Source: an uncultured Opitutia bacterium
Lineage (GTDB): Bacteria; Verrucomicrobiota; Verrucomicrobiia; Opitutales; Opitutaceae
NCBI GenBank assembly: GCA_903834135.1
Contig: CAILHZ010000020.1
Span: 1-64,000 of the forward strand
DNA: 64,000 nt
Reading direction: 5' to 3'
Both the position numbers and the translations under genes were made by a program. The number at the start of each line of letters is the position of its first letter. Position 1 is the first letter of the stretch. Shown here one piece after another: positions 36,389-45,941 of the stretch. The notes below the pieces were generated by a model. The model searched no databases. It was not told the DNA's origin and was given only the letters and a program-made list of their open reading frames with translations.

Positions 36389-37567
36389 ATGGCTCACGTA
36401 TCACCACTTCATTTCGTTTCACCTAATAAGGGAAGTGTTGATATGTTGATTATTGCAGGTGAGCACTCGGGAGATTTAAATGCGGCCCGTGTTCTTAGGC
36501 AGTTGCTTCAAAAATCACCGTATTTGAATGTGGCTGCGATTGGGGGTCCAGCCCTGGAAGAAGCAGGTGCTCAATTACTCTGTGATGTGACAGGTGCATC
36601 CGTCATAGGCTACATTGAAGTGTTTAAAAAATATCGGTCATTTTTTAAACCGCTTTTTAATGAAACCCTTCGTTGGATAACACAGCACCAACCTAAAGCC
36701 GTCTTATTTGTAGATTATGGTGGATTTAATATTCGCATGGCAAAGGCACTGCGTGAAAAAGGAATTAGTACGAAAGGTTGGGGTAGTGTTAAAACGCTAT
36801 ATTATATCAGTCCCCAAATCTGGGCATCACGCCCTAATCGCCGTTTTTCAATAGCACGGTCGGTTGATTCTTTAGCTGTTATTTTTCCTTTTGAGAAAGC
36901 CTGTTACGACGATACGAGTTTAGATGTCGAATTTGTAGGGCATCCCTTTACCGCTTCTGATTATACTCCGCCCGTTGTATATGATCGACTAGGGCCTGTC
37001 CTTATTCTGCCAGGAAGTAGGAGGCCTGCTGTAGTACGCCTATTGCCTGTACTTTTAAGAGCCTATAAAGCCTCCAAAGCACCCTCTGCGGTTGTTTTAT
37101 ATCCCAGTGACTCTATAGCCACTCTAATGCGCTCTATCGCAGAAGACATGGGTATAGTTAATCTTATCTTTAAGCCATTCAGTACTGAGGTGAGTGATGC
37201 CCCACAAAAGGCCTCAGCTGTTTTAATGAGTAGTGGTACTATTTCAGTGCACTGCGCATTGGCTGGAATTCCGGGTGCCATCGCTTTCAAAATTGATCCC
37301 CTTACTTATATGTTAGGGCGTTTAATCGTAAACGTGAAGCAAATCGGCCTAGCTAATCTCTTACTTAAAGAAACCATGTATCCTGAATATATTCAGGATG
37401 CGGCTACTGAAGAGGCTCTTTGTGGTGAACTCAGTGAGTGCTTAAATAACTCGAACCGAATTGACTGCACTCTTGATCAAGCAAGTCGCTTGAAAAAAGC
37501 TTTAGCACAACCTGCGGGCTTAACAGCAGCGGATTGGCTCAAGCATCATATTGAAGCTGATTCTTGA
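36389..37567 (+). CDS. lpxB: Lipid-A-disaccharide synthase
   Basis: GT19 glycosyltransferase joining UDP-2,3-diacylglucosamine and lipid X in lipid A synthesis. 392 residues with the N-terminal IIAGEHSGDLNAARVL, VDYGGFNIRMAKAL, YYISPQIWASRPNR, FVGHPF and the GTISVHCALAGIPG donor-site motif. It shows that the organism makes lipopolysaccharide. Its 3' end overlaps the convergent hemA by 22 nt. Confidence 0.95.
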   Translation: MAHVSPLHFVSPNKGSVDMLIIAGEHSGDLNAARVLRQLLQKSPYLNVAAIGGPALEEAGAQLLCDVTGASVIGYIEVFKKYRSFFKPLFNETLRWITQHQPKAVLFVDYGGFNIRMAKALREKGISTKGWGSVKTLYYISPQIWASRPNRRFSIARSVDSLAVIFPFEKACYDDTSLDVEFVGHPFTASDYTPPVVYDRLGPVLILPGSRRPAVVRLLPVLLRAYKASKAPSAVVLYPSDSIATLMRSIAEDMGIVNLIFKPFSTEVSDAPQKASAVLMSSGTISVHCALAGIPGAIAFKIDPLTYMLGRLIVNVKQIGLANLLLKETMYPEYIQDAATEEALCGELSECLNNSNRIDCTLDQASRLKKALAQPAGLTAADWLKHHIEADS

Positions 37568-38637
37568 GGTGGAGTCGGCTTCGCGCTGACATGTGAAGTG
37601 CTAGGACTAATTAGCTGAGGCTCGATGTGTTTCCACAAGTTTTCAACTTTTTCACCTAGTAGATTTTTGCAAGTTATTATTTCTGCTTCACGAGAAGCCC
37701 GGTTTTCGTCAGCAATTTTCGCTAAATCATCGAGATTATAAACGAATACGTTTTGCAGTATATTTACGGATGCCTCTACGTTACGAGGTAGAGCTAAATC
37801 AATTAAGAATAATGGACGTGTTGGCCTCTTTTTCATTGCAGCTAACACTGTTTCTTTGGTTAGGATGCACTCGGGCGCCGAGGTAGAGCATACAACGACG
37901 TCGAAATCGCAAAGTCTGGAATCTTTTTGATCAAAGGGTAGTGCTGATGCTCCGAGTTCAGTTGCAATATGTAGGGCTTTGTCAAAACCGCGGTTTGATA
38001 CCGTCAATGCGAGTGCTCCTCTGCTTTGAAATGCCTTTGCAGTTTTTTCTCCTATATCTCCAGCACCTAACAGAAGTATGCGTGTTTCTTTAAGTTGACC
38101 AAAAATATTAAGGGCTAGTTCTACGGCAACATTTGCTATGCTTACTTGGCCTACAGTAATTTTTGTAGTACTTCGGACATGCTTAGCTGCTTGAAATATT
38201 TTCTGAAAAATACGATTTAAGATTGGCCCTGTAAATTTGCGGGTTTGCGCGTTCGCATACGCTTCTTTGATTTGGCCAAAGATTTCTGTTTCCCCAAGTA
38301 TCTGAGAATCAAGTCCAGCTGCTACTTCGGCTAAATGCTGAACTGCATCTTTACCTTTAAGACTTAAACGAAACGCTTCAAATTCACTAATTTCGAAGGC
38401 TTGTTGTTTACAGAAAGCTGCGGTGACTTCTTCTGCTATAGTCTTCGAATTGCCCACACCGTAAAATTCAATACGGTTACAGGTATTAACTACAGCGAGT
38501 TCATGTAAACCTTCTATCGAGCGCAAGTGCGTGAGTAAGGCGTCCTCATTATGGGAAGCTAGTGCGAGCTTTTCACGCACTTCAATAGGAGCTTTATGAT
38601 GATTGGCCCCAATTACGAAAACATTGGGGAAGCTCAT
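37546..38637 (-). CDS. hemA: Glutamyl-tRNA reductase
   Basis: First enzyme of C5-pathway tetrapyrrole synthesis, giving glutamate-1-semialdehyde. 363 residues: catalytic Cys in VVNTCNRIEFY near residue 52, QILGETEIFGQIKEAY near 112-127, NADPH-binding LLGAGDIGEKTAKAF near 186-200, and a C-terminal dimerisation helix cut shorter than in E. coli. Coupled by ATGA to the upstream HemX/CcsA-like gene. It supplies heme for the oxidase cluster. Confidence 0.95.
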   Translation of the reverse strand: MSFPNVFVIGANHHKAPIEVREKLALASHNEDALLTHLRSIEGLHELAVVNTCNRIEFYGVGNSKTIAEEVTAAFCKQQAFEISEFEAFRLSLKGKDAVQHLAEVAAGLDSQILGETEIFGQIKEAYANAQTRKFTGPILNRIFQKIFQAAKHVRSTTKITVGQVSIANVAVELALNIFGQLKETRILLLGAGDIGEKTAKAFQSRGALALTVSNRGFDKALHIATELGASALPFDQKDSRLCDFDVVVCSTSAPECILTKETVLAAMKKRPTRPLFLIDLALPRNVEASVNILQNVFVYNLDDLAKIADENRASREAEIITCKNLLGEKVENLWKHIEPQLISPSTSHVSAKPTPPQESASI

Positions 38638-39488
38638 GGTTGTGCTTCTAGTTTAACATGAATTGCACCGTTTGATGAGTGACGGCTTGTATCTACTGGC
38701 CAAAGAGAAAGTAGTGCAGCTACAAATAATAAAATACCCACCCAGCCAAAGCGTTTAGCAATTAACTTACCATTCAGTCTTAGGATAAGGGCAACCGAGT
38801 AGGCTACCCACACACTACACGTTACAATAAGTTTAAATACACTTACACTTGCAAAGTCATGGGTCCAATACACTGAACCAACTATGAGTGAGATGGCTAA
38901 AATAAGTACCCCAGAAACAAGTAGGCGCAGTCCAATTTGGTCCAAATCTATTACGGAGGGTAAAAAAGAAAACCAGCCGCCTATGCGTTTAGATTTTAGG
39001 GAATACAGACGTAAAAGATATAGCGCCGAAGTAAGAGCAAGTAGTGCGAAAACTCCATAGCTAAACAGTGCTATTGCTGCATGAAATTCTATCCATGGAT
39101 TGTTGCCAAAAATATGAGCTCTACGTGTTGCGTCAAAATCGGGCAAAAGTAGAGAACTGAGTGTGAGTGCTGCCGCTAAGCACGAAGTGAAGTAGCCCAG
39201 TAAACTGGAGCGAAAGGTTACCCCAATTACTAAGTACAGGGTAATTGCAGACCAAGCGGTAAACTGAAAAATTTCAAATGAGTTTCCTAATGGACAACCA
39301 CCAACGGCGTGGCCTCGAACACCAAGTCCCATGAGTTGTAAAAGGTAGCCTGCGGTAATAACTGCATACATTGTTACCCCGGATGGACGCCCGCCTTTAA
39401 TAAGTGATAAGGTGCCTAATATTAAACCGGTGAGGTAAAATGCACCTGCAGCCCATAGCCATTCTCGGTCAGTTAAAACAGCGAACAT
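38634..39488 (-). CDS. HemX/CcsA-like cytochrome c assembly membrane protein
   Basis: Polytopic protein of 284 residues with about eight TM helices and the CcsA/HemX pattern GHAVGGCPLGNSFEIFQF, WIEFHAAIALFSYGVFAL and VYWTHDF. HemX homologues next to hemA influence glutamyl-tRNA reductase levels in Bacillus; CcsA proteins handle heme for cytochrome c. The 4-nt overlap with hemA fits the HemX role. It lacks the canonical WGxxWxWD stretch as far as I can see, so HemX is favoured. Confidence 0.8.
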   Translation of the reverse strand: MFAVLTDREWLWAAGAFYLTGLILGTLSLIKGGRPSGVTMYAVITAGYLLQLMGLGVRGHAVGGCPLGNSFEIFQFTAWSAITLYLVIGVTFRSSLLGYFTSCLAAALTLSSLLLPDFDATRRAHIFGNNPWIEFHAAIALFSYGVFALLALTSALYLLRLYSLKSKRIGGWFSFLPSVIDLDQIGLRLLVSGVLILAISLIVGSVYWTHDFASVSVFKLIVTCSVWVAYSVALILRLNGKLIAKRFGWVGILLFVAALLSLWPVDTSRHSSNGAIHVKLEAQP

Positions 39489-39537
39489 AAAATGACCTTA
39501 GACTGACTTGCCTTGTGTTGCAAGCCAGTCACACATC

Positions 39538-40716
39538 CTAGGCTTTACTTCTGCGCCAAGTGGCAATGTACATGCCATTTGCATCAACAGCCTGGGGCCA
39601 TAAGAAGAGGCTACCCGGTTTTGATAGAGGGTCAGCTGGAAGTCCATTTACTGTCTTTAATTCAGGGATAAATTCGGGGTTTGCTGCAGTAAAGGCATCG
39701 AAAATACCGGTGGTTTCAGCATGCGTTAATGTACATACTGCATACATGAGTAGTCCGCCTGGTTTAACGAGCTCGGAAACTTGTTTTAACAGTGCCGCTT
39801 GAATAACTGCTAGTTCTTTAATGTCTTCAACAGTTACACTCCAGCGCGCATGTGGATTACGTCTCCATGTGCCGATACCTGAGCATGGAGCATCCAGTAA
39901 AATACCATCGAACTTTGTTTTAAATGGAAGTTTTCCAGGTAACATAACACCTGGATTTTTTGGATCTTCAATTTTTTGACCACCATCCCAAGGCTTGGAG
40001 CGGTAGTTAAATACTTTGGCCCTTTTAGCACGAGTCTTTAGTACATCCAGGCGTCTTAATGAACGATCTGTTGCCCAGACAACGCCCTTATTTTGCAGTA
40101 GATCTGCGATATGAAGTGTTTTGCCACCTTCGCCCGAACATGCGTCCCACCAGGTTTCACCTGGTTTTGGTGAAGCAATAACACTTACTAATTGAGAGGA
40201 TAGATCTTGGATCTGAAAATCTCCATTTTTGAAACTTTGAGATAAAAATAAATCGCGAGATCCTTTATAGCGTATCGAATCTGGTGAAGAGGGAGCTGCG
40301 ATACAATCACCCAACGCCATCATGAGTTTTGAACCGTGACCAGGACGTGCTCTAAGCCACAAGGGAGGCTCTTGTTGCAACTGGCGTATAAATTCAGGTG
40401 TCACTGTCATTTCTGACTTAAGCCACTCAGGAACTGCGAGTGCAGCCAGTGCAGGTTCTTTGATCGACTTAGGATCTTTTGCAAAATTTATACTGAGTTC
40501 AACAGCTTGCTCTACTTGTGCTTCACGACTGACTTTTGAATTAAGCCAGCCAAACCAGCGGAAGTATGCAAATACTGCGCGACTGACTTCACGGCGCTCT
40601 GTGCCGATCAAGTATTGTTTTTCCACGAAGTAGCGCTTAAGCGCCATGTCGGCAGGAAAATCAGCTGTAGTGGCAGTCACGATTTGTGCTGCGTGGGAGA
40701 GGGTACGTTGATTCAT
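39538..40716 (-). CDS. RsmB/NOP-family RNA (cytosine-5) methyltransferase
   Basis: SAM-dependent m5C RNA methyltransferase of 392 residues. It has an N-terminal helical RNA-binding part, motif I WDACSGEGGKTLHIAD near residues 190-205, motif IV DAPCSGIGTWRRNP with one catalytic Cys, and motif VI YAVCTLTHAET with the second. The target (16S rRNA C967 or another site) cannot be told. Its start overlaps the dnaE stop by 4 nt. Confidence 0.9.
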   Translation of the reverse strand: MNQRTLSHAAQIVTATTADFPADMALKRYFVEKQYLIGTERREVSRAVFAYFRWFGWLNSKVSREAQVEQAVELSINFAKDPKSIKEPALAALAVPEWLKSEMTVTPEFIRQLQQEPPLWLRARPGHGSKLMMALGDCIAAPSSPDSIRYKGSRDLFLSQSFKNGDFQIQDLSSQLVSVIASPKPGETWWDACSGEGGKTLHIADLLQNKGVVWATDRSLRRLDVLKTRAKRAKVFNYRSKPWDGGQKIEDPKNPGVMLPGKLPFKTKFDGILLDAPCSGIGTWRRNPHARWSVTVEDIKELAVIQAALLKQVSELVKPGGLLMYAVCTLTHAETTGIFDAFTAANPEFIPELKTVNGLPADPLSKPGSLFLWPQAVDANGMYIATWRRSKA

Positions 40717-43700
40717 TTTTTTCGAGACCAGGATTTTTCCTGCTTTAATTCCAGGCGCCTTGCCTCGAACTGCACTCCAGCTACAGCGGAGTGTCCGCGT
40801 AGTTTCTGAAATGCTTGTGCATTAATTTTCCAAGAAAGTGCTGAGCTAACCTCTGCGATAGGAGTAGCTTTGTCGGGGAATAGAAAAGCGAACTCAAGTC
40901 GGGTGTCCCCGGTTTCTTTACCCACTGTATCGCGCAAGAGACTTAAAAATTGAGGAGCCGTAGGATCTTCTGGCTTAAGAAGCCATGTGACTTTTTTGAT
41001 CTGGGACGAAACGTAGTTATCTAGGGCGTAGCATTCTTTAACATTAATGCGTGCTCCCTCAGTTCCAGCAATGATATTACCTGCAACCACTACTGATGCA
41101 TTCTCAGCAAGTATGGAACCGTAGGCTGCGTAGGCATCCGCAAACATATTCAGTGCCACGGTGGATTTACGTGTTGTTAAATTAAACGAAGCCCACGGTC
41201 TATTGTCTTTTTTAGAGAGCCGTTTTGCAATTGAGCCAACAATACCGCATAGGCGAAATTCAGTTTTACTGGTCTGCTGGGTCAGTACTTCAGGAAGGAA
41301 GCTATCGAGTGCTTCTGTGATTCCTGCGTAGGGATCAAGCGGATGCCCAGAAATGTAAAACCCGAGTAGTTCTTTCTCGTAAAGAAGTCTATTGGCCTGC
41401 GTAAGTTTACGTTCAGGTGTAGTAGCACTTTGTGATTTCGATTTTGCCGTTTGTTTCGAGGCACTTTCTCCAGAGAGTCCCAGGAAAGAATCATCATTTG
41501 ATGCTGTACTTGTTAAGCGAGCAGCTCCTTTTTTAGTATGCTTAAGTATTTCAGCATACTCTTTAGCAAGGCGTGGAAGTTCGGGTACTTCTACGGGTGC
41601 TTCAACAAAATCAAATAACATAGCCTCAACGGGTTTCTCGGGCTTAGCTGCATTAGCTGACTCTTTTCTTAAAGCTGGATATTTACGCTGAAGTTCCCCT
41701 AAAGCAGACAGGGCATCATCAATACGACCAAATAAAATAGAGGGATCTTCTTTGCTAAAATCGAAAGCACCTGTTGCAGCTAAATTCTCAAGGACTCGCT
41801 TATTAACAGCGCGGCCATCTACGCGAATCAGTAAATCATCAAAGTCTTTGTATGAGCCATTCTTTTCACGCTCTTCGATGATACGCTTTGCTGCGAGTTC
41901 ACCGACACCTTTAATACCAGCTAGACCAAAGCGAATTTTAGTTCCTACAGGAGTAAAGGCTTCACGCGATTCATTTACATCTGGTCCTAAGACTTGGATT
42001 CCAATTGCCCCGCAATCTGCAACAAAGTGAGACACCTTGTCGGCGTTTCCTAGTTCAGCGCTTAACATAGCTGCCATGAACTGCACAGGGTAGTTCGCTT
42101 TTAAGAAACCGGTTTGATAACTCAAAATAGCGTAGGCTGCTGAGTGAGATTTATTAAAACCGTAACCTGCGAACTTATTTAAAATATCGAAAATTGCGTT
42201 CGCTGTTTTCGCATCAATTGCGTGTAGCTTAGCTGCGCCATCTACAAACTTAGTTCTTTCTTGGGCCATTGCATCAGCATCTTTCTTACCCATTGCACGC
42301 CTTAACATGTCTGCGCCACCTAAAGTGTAGCCTGCAATGACTTTAGCTGCCTCCATTACCTGCTCTTGGTAGACCATGACCCCGTAGGTTTCACGACATA
42401 CCTCTTCAAGGAGAGGATGAGGGAATGTAACCGTACTTGGATCTTTTTTACCCCGGATATAATCAGGGATCCAGTCCATCGGGCCTGGTCTGTACAGTGC
42501 AATCAGTGCAATAATTTCATCTATTGAGGAAAGTCCTAATTGACGGCAAAGATTTTGCATGCCGCCTGATTCCAATTGGAAAACACCTGTTGTTTTTCCG
42601 GAAGTTAAAAGCTTAAACGTTTTTGCATCATCAAACGGAATTGCCTCGATATCAAAGGAAGGATTTTCGGTACGTCTAATATTGTCTACAGCATCTGCAA
42701 TAACTGTTAAGGTTTTTAGACCTAAAAAGTCCATCTTAAGTAACCCCAGTTTGCCGATTGCGTTCATATCAAACTGAACGGTCACGTCACCTTCTTGTAG
42801 GGTCAGGGGAACGAATTCTTCAAGGGGCTGATCTGAGATAATAATACCTGCAGCATGCTTACCGGTATTACGGACCATGCCCTCAAGTACGGTTGCTTCT
42901 TCAAAGATTTTTTTGGCAACAGGATTTCCTGCAATTTCAGTTCTTAACTCAGTGGATTTAGCAACCGCATCTGCGAGCGTAATATTGAGTTCATCAGGAA
43001 TCATCTTTGCTAAACGATCTGCGTCAGCAAAAGGCACATTGTGTACACGTGCGACGTCACGGATAACCATCTTTGCTCCCATTGTGCCGTAGGTGATAAT
43101 ATTGGCTACACACTGGTCGCCATATTTTTTACGTACGTAGTCAATAACTTCACCCCTTCGGCGCATGCAAAAATCGATATCAAAGTCTGGAGGTGAAACA
43201 CGCTCTGGATTAAGGAAGCGCTCGAAGAGAAGCTTAAAGCGAAGTGGATCTAGATTAGTGATACCTAGTACGTAAGCTACAATACAGCCAGCGCCCGAAC
43301 CACGCCCTGGACCAACCGGAATACCTTGAGACCTAGCCCATGCAATAAAATCCCAGACTACTAAGAAGTAATCAATGAATCCTGTTTTAGCGATTACGCT
43401 GAGTTCGAAATCTAAACGATCGGATAAGGTTTTTTGTAAGCTATCCACTGCTGCAGTGGAGTTGTAAGATAAGTTATAGCGTTTTTTTAGACCCTCTAAA
43501 CAAAGTACACGTAAATAATCTAAGCGGTCACCTTTGACTTCAGGGGGCAGGGGATACTTAGGATATCGCTCACTGCCTTTGGGAAATGGAATTGAAATGT
43601 CGCACATCTCTGCAACAGCCTGCGTATTGATTACAGATTCAGGTACCTCGATAAAGAGGCGTTCCATTTCTTCACGAGACTTTAAATAAAATTCTTCGGT

Positions 43701-44435
43701 GCTAAAGTGCATCCGATCTTTATCCTCTAATTTTGCACCCGTTTGAATACAGAGCATGGCATCATGCGGACCTGCATCGGTTGCATTCACATAATGCACG
43801 TCATTAGAGCAGACGACTTTGAGTTTAAATTCTTCAGCCAGTTTGAGCAGTAAGGGGATTATCTTTTTTTGCTCATAAATGCCATGATCTTGAATTTCGA
43901 CAAAATAGTTTTCACGGCCGAAAATATCCACAAAGCGTGCTAAGGCCCTGCGTGCTTCCTCCCACTTGTCGTTCATGAGGTAGTAGGGAACAAGCGAAGC
44001 TAGGCAGCCAGTGAACCCAATTAAACCCTCAGAATACTTGGCTAACGTAGCAAAATCGGTTCTAGGCTTATAATAAAACCCCTTTAAGTGAGCGTCTGAC
44101 ACTAATTTAAGTAAGTTTTGGTAGCCTTTCATGTTCTTGGCTATCAAGCCCAAGTGAAAGATCGACTTACCCTCATCAGACCTTCCGTGGCGTTCGGTTC
44201 TAGAGCCTTCTACTAAATAGAGCTCACAACCTAGAATTGGTTTGATGCCTTTAGCTTTCGCTGTGTTATAGAAGTCTATGGCTCCGAACAAGTTACCATG
44301 GTCCGTTAAGGCAATAGCCTTCATTCCGAGTTGAACGGCTTTTTCAGTTAAGCGGTCAATTCGGCATGCCCCGTCCAGTAAGCTGTAGTCGCTATGGACA
44401 TGGAGATGGACAAAATTCTTATCGGCAGACGACAC
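40713..44435 (-). CDS. dnaE: DNA polymerase III alpha subunit
   Basis: Replicative polymerase of about 1240 residues, somewhat longer than E. coli DnaE (1160). PHP domain (FVHLHVHSDYSLLDGA at the start), palm with PDFDIDFCMRRR near residue 410, finger/beta-binding region (ALYRPGPMDWIPDYI, GFNKSHSAAYA), HhH, and a C-terminal OB fold. A low-complexity Lys/Ser/Ala insertion lies near residues 1000-1040. The ORF track start (GTG 44483) adds 16 unlikely residues; the GTG at 44435 (MSSADKNFVHLH) matches the family. DnaE1 type, not PolC. Confidence 0.95.
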   Translation of the reverse strand: MSSADKNFVHLHVHSDYSLLDGACRIDRLTEKAVQLGMKAIALTDHGNLFGAIDFYNTAKAKGIKPILGCELYLVEGSRTERHGRSDEGKSIFHLGLIAKNMKGYQNLLKLVSDAHLKGFYYKPRTDFATLAKYSEGLIGFTGCLASLVPYYLMNDKWEEARRALARFVDIFGRENYFVEIQDHGIYEQKKIIPLLLKLAEEFKLKVVCSNDVHYVNATDAGPHDAMLCIQTGAKLEDKDRMHFSTEEFYLKSREEMERLFIEVPESVINTQAVAEMCDISIPFPKGSERYPKYPLPPEVKGDRLDYLRVLCLEGLKKRYNLSYNSTAAVDSLQKTLSDRLDFELSVIAKTGFIDYFLVVWDFIAWARSQGIPVGPGRGSGAGCIVAYVLGITNLDPLRFKLLFERFLNPERVSPPDFDIDFCMRRRGEVIDYVRKKYGDQCVANIITYGTMGAKMVIRDVARVHNVPFADADRLAKMIPDELNITLADAVAKSTELRTEIAGNPVAKKIFEEATVLEGMVRNTGKHAAGIIISDQPLEEFVPLTLQEGDVTVQFDMNAIGKLGLLKMDFLGLKTLTVIADAVDNIRRTENPSFDIEAIPFDDAKTFKLLTSGKTTGVFQLESGGMQNLCRQLGLSSIDEIIALIALYRPGPMDWIPDYIRGKKDPSTVTFPHPLLEEVCRETYGVMVYQEQVMEAAKVIAGYTLGGADMLRRAMGKKDADAMAQERTKFVDGAAKLHAIDAKTANAIFDILNKFAGYGFNKSHSAAYAILSYQTGFLKANYPVQFMAAMLSAELGNADKVSHFVADCGAIGIQVLGPDVNESREAFTPVGTKIRFGLAGIKGVGELAAKRIIEEREKNGSYKDFDDLLIRVDGRAVNKRVLENLAATGAFDFSKEDPSILFGRIDDALSALGELQRKYPALRKESANAAKPEKPVEAMLFDFVEAPVEVPELPRLAKEYAEILKHTKKGAARLTSTASNDDSFLGLSGESASKQTAKSKSQSATTPERKLTQANRLLYEKELLGFYISGHPLDPYAGITEALDSFLPEVLTQQTSKTEFRLCGIVGSIAKRLSKKDNRPWASFNLTTRKSTVALNMFADAYAAYGSILAENASVVVAGNIIAGTEGARINVKECYALDNYVSSQIKKVTWLLKPEDPTAPQFLSLLRDTVGKETGDTRLEFAFLFPDKATPIAEVSSALSWKINAQAFQKLRGHSAVAGVQFEARRLELKQEKSWSRKK

Positions 44436-44559
44436 GATACCAGCCAAGCATGAGAGGGAGTCCGTGCAAGTGTTAAACCACACGAGTAAAAACCATTGAC
44501 TGCCTCGCTTTTGGGCTACCTAATCAACCTTTTAACACCTGAAATCGTACAGTTGAACC

Positions 44560-44757
44560 ATGTCCATCGAAATCAAAATTCGTAAGAACGAGCCTATTGA
44601 CCGCGCATTACGTCGCATGAAAAAGAAGCTCGACCGTGAGAACATCATCAAAGGTGTTCGCGCAAAGCGTTACTATGAAAAGCCATGCGAAAAGCGTCGA
44701 CGCAAAGAGAAGGTTATGGCCTTCACCGCGATGCTACGCCGCCGCTACGATAGCTAA
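44560..44757 (+). CDS. rpsU: 30S ribosomal protein S21
   Basis: A 65-residue basic protein of the small subunit. IRKNEPIDRALRRMKKKLDRENI and KRYYEKPCEKRRRKEK are the S21 signature. In E. coli S21 helps the 30S subunit recognise mRNA near the anti-SD region, which is of interest because starts here almost lack SD sequences. Single gene with its own terminator; the ATG has no SD. Confidence 0.96.
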   Translation: MSIEIKIRKNEPIDRALRRMKKKLDRENIIKGVRAKRYYEKPCEKRRRKEKVMAFTAMLRRRYDS

Positions 44758-44783
44758 GGTATCGGATCAAATTTTAGTCCTAA

Positions 44784-44814
44784 CCCTCCTTCTTGATAAG
44801 ACGGAGGGTTTTTT
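44784..44814 (+). terminator. Rho-independent terminator of rpsU
   Basis: CCCTCC/GGAGGG outer stem continued by TCTT/AAGA with one mismatch, loop GAT, then six T residues. It lies 27 bases after the rpsU stop. There is no A-run on the left, so it serves the plus strand only. Confidence 0.92.
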
Positions 44815-44819
44815 CATTT

Positions 44820-45848
44820 TTAGGCTAATTCCTCAATCCAGCGCTTATGGGGTCCAGATAGGATGACAGTACTGAGTTTGTTAAGGGGAACCCACACTAA
44901 GTCAGGCTTTAACTTCTTTTTTACACGACTTAGCCTGTAAATAGATTCAACCATCTGAAAGCGTGTAATCGTACGTACTTTTTTTACGATTAAATCAGAG
45001 GCTTTAAGGTCTGACTCAGAGATACCTACTTGATCTTGTGTAGGTAATTCATGAATACCGGACAAGCGCTTTGCTTTAGCTGTTGCTTTATGCAGTAAAA
45101 TATTTCCATCCTTAATACACCAGATGCGGTAAATTTCTTTTTTCTCTATTTTTTTCTGAGTGAGTTTAGGAAAATTTTCCGGATTTTCTTTTGTGCCTTT
45201 ACAGAAATTTTTCACTGGGCAGAGTAGACATTCAGGACTTCTGCGGTGACACACTGTAGCGCCCAGTTCCATCATCGCTTGATTATGGTCTCCCGGATTA
45301 TCAGTGTTAACTAAAGCCTGGCCTAGTGGAGCAAAATATTTTGAAGCTGTTGCACTATCTGTAAATTCACGGCTATTTGCAGTTAGACGTGATAAAATAC
45401 GAACTACGTTTCCATCTACACATGCTAATGGTTCTTTAAACGAGATACTTGTAATGGCAGCAGTTGTGTAGGGGCCAACACCAGGTAGTTCTAGCCAAGC
45501 CTCAGGTGTCTTAGGGATTTGAGGCATAGCAACTAAGGCTTTAGCTAGCTTATGAATATTGCGAGCGCGTGTGTAGTAGCCTAGGCCTTCCCAGAGTTTT
45601 AAGACCTTTTCAGGCGTTGCTTTAGAGAGTGCCTCAAAGGTGGGTAGTTCATCTACCCAGCGGTGAAAATAGGGTAAGGCTGTTTTAATCTGAGTTTGCT
45701 GAAGCATGAACTCGCTTAAAACGGTTTTATACAACGTAGGCTCTATTCGCCAGGGGAGTACTCTTGCATGGGTGTGGTACCACCTTAAAAGGGCCTCTTG
45801 GAAGGCCTTTTTATGGAATATGAGCTCCTCTGATGCGGTTTTAGCCAT
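44820..45848 (-). CDS. mutY: A/G-specific adenine glycosylase
   Basis: Removes adenine opposite 8-oxoguanine. 342 residues: catalytic Glu in SEFMLQQTQI near residue 46, helix-hairpin-helix LPGVGPYTTAAI near 122-133 and catalytic Asp in VDGNVVRILSRL. The 4Fe-4S motif is CHRRSPECLLCPVKNFC (CX6CX2CX5C), followed by a NUDIX-like 8-oxoG domain. The track start is GTG at 45851; the adjacent ATG at 45848 is preferred. AGAGGTG directly abuts the ATG, exactly as in radC. Confidence 0.95.
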   Translation of the reverse strand: MAKTASEELIFHKKAFQEALLRWYHTHARVLPWRIEPTLYKTVLSEFMLQQTQIKTALPYFHRWVDELPTFEALSKATPEKVLKLWEGLGYYTRARNIHKLAKALVAMPQIPKTPEAWLELPGVGPYTTAAITSISFKEPLACVDGNVVRILSRLTANSREFTDSATASKYFAPLGQALVNTDNPGDHNQAMMELGATVCHRRSPECLLCPVKNFCKGTKENPENFPKLTQKKIEKKEIYRIWCIKDGNILLHKATAKAKRLSGIHELPTQDQVGISESDLKASDLIVKKVRTITRFQMVESIYRLSRVKKKLKPDLVWVPLNKLSTVILSGPHKRWIEELA

Positions 45849-45941
45849 CACCTCTTATCGCTGAGGGAACTACGGCTTCATGCAAGTCTCTATTCTCAGC
45901 GCTTGCCCTTTTGCCTTAATTTTGCGGCCATTATAGGGTTC

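Noticed and set aside
41392-43092. Several plus-strand ORFs (41392, 41752, 42559, 42877) within dnaE
   Set aside because: All are Ser/Pro-rich shadow frames of the dnaE coding strand.
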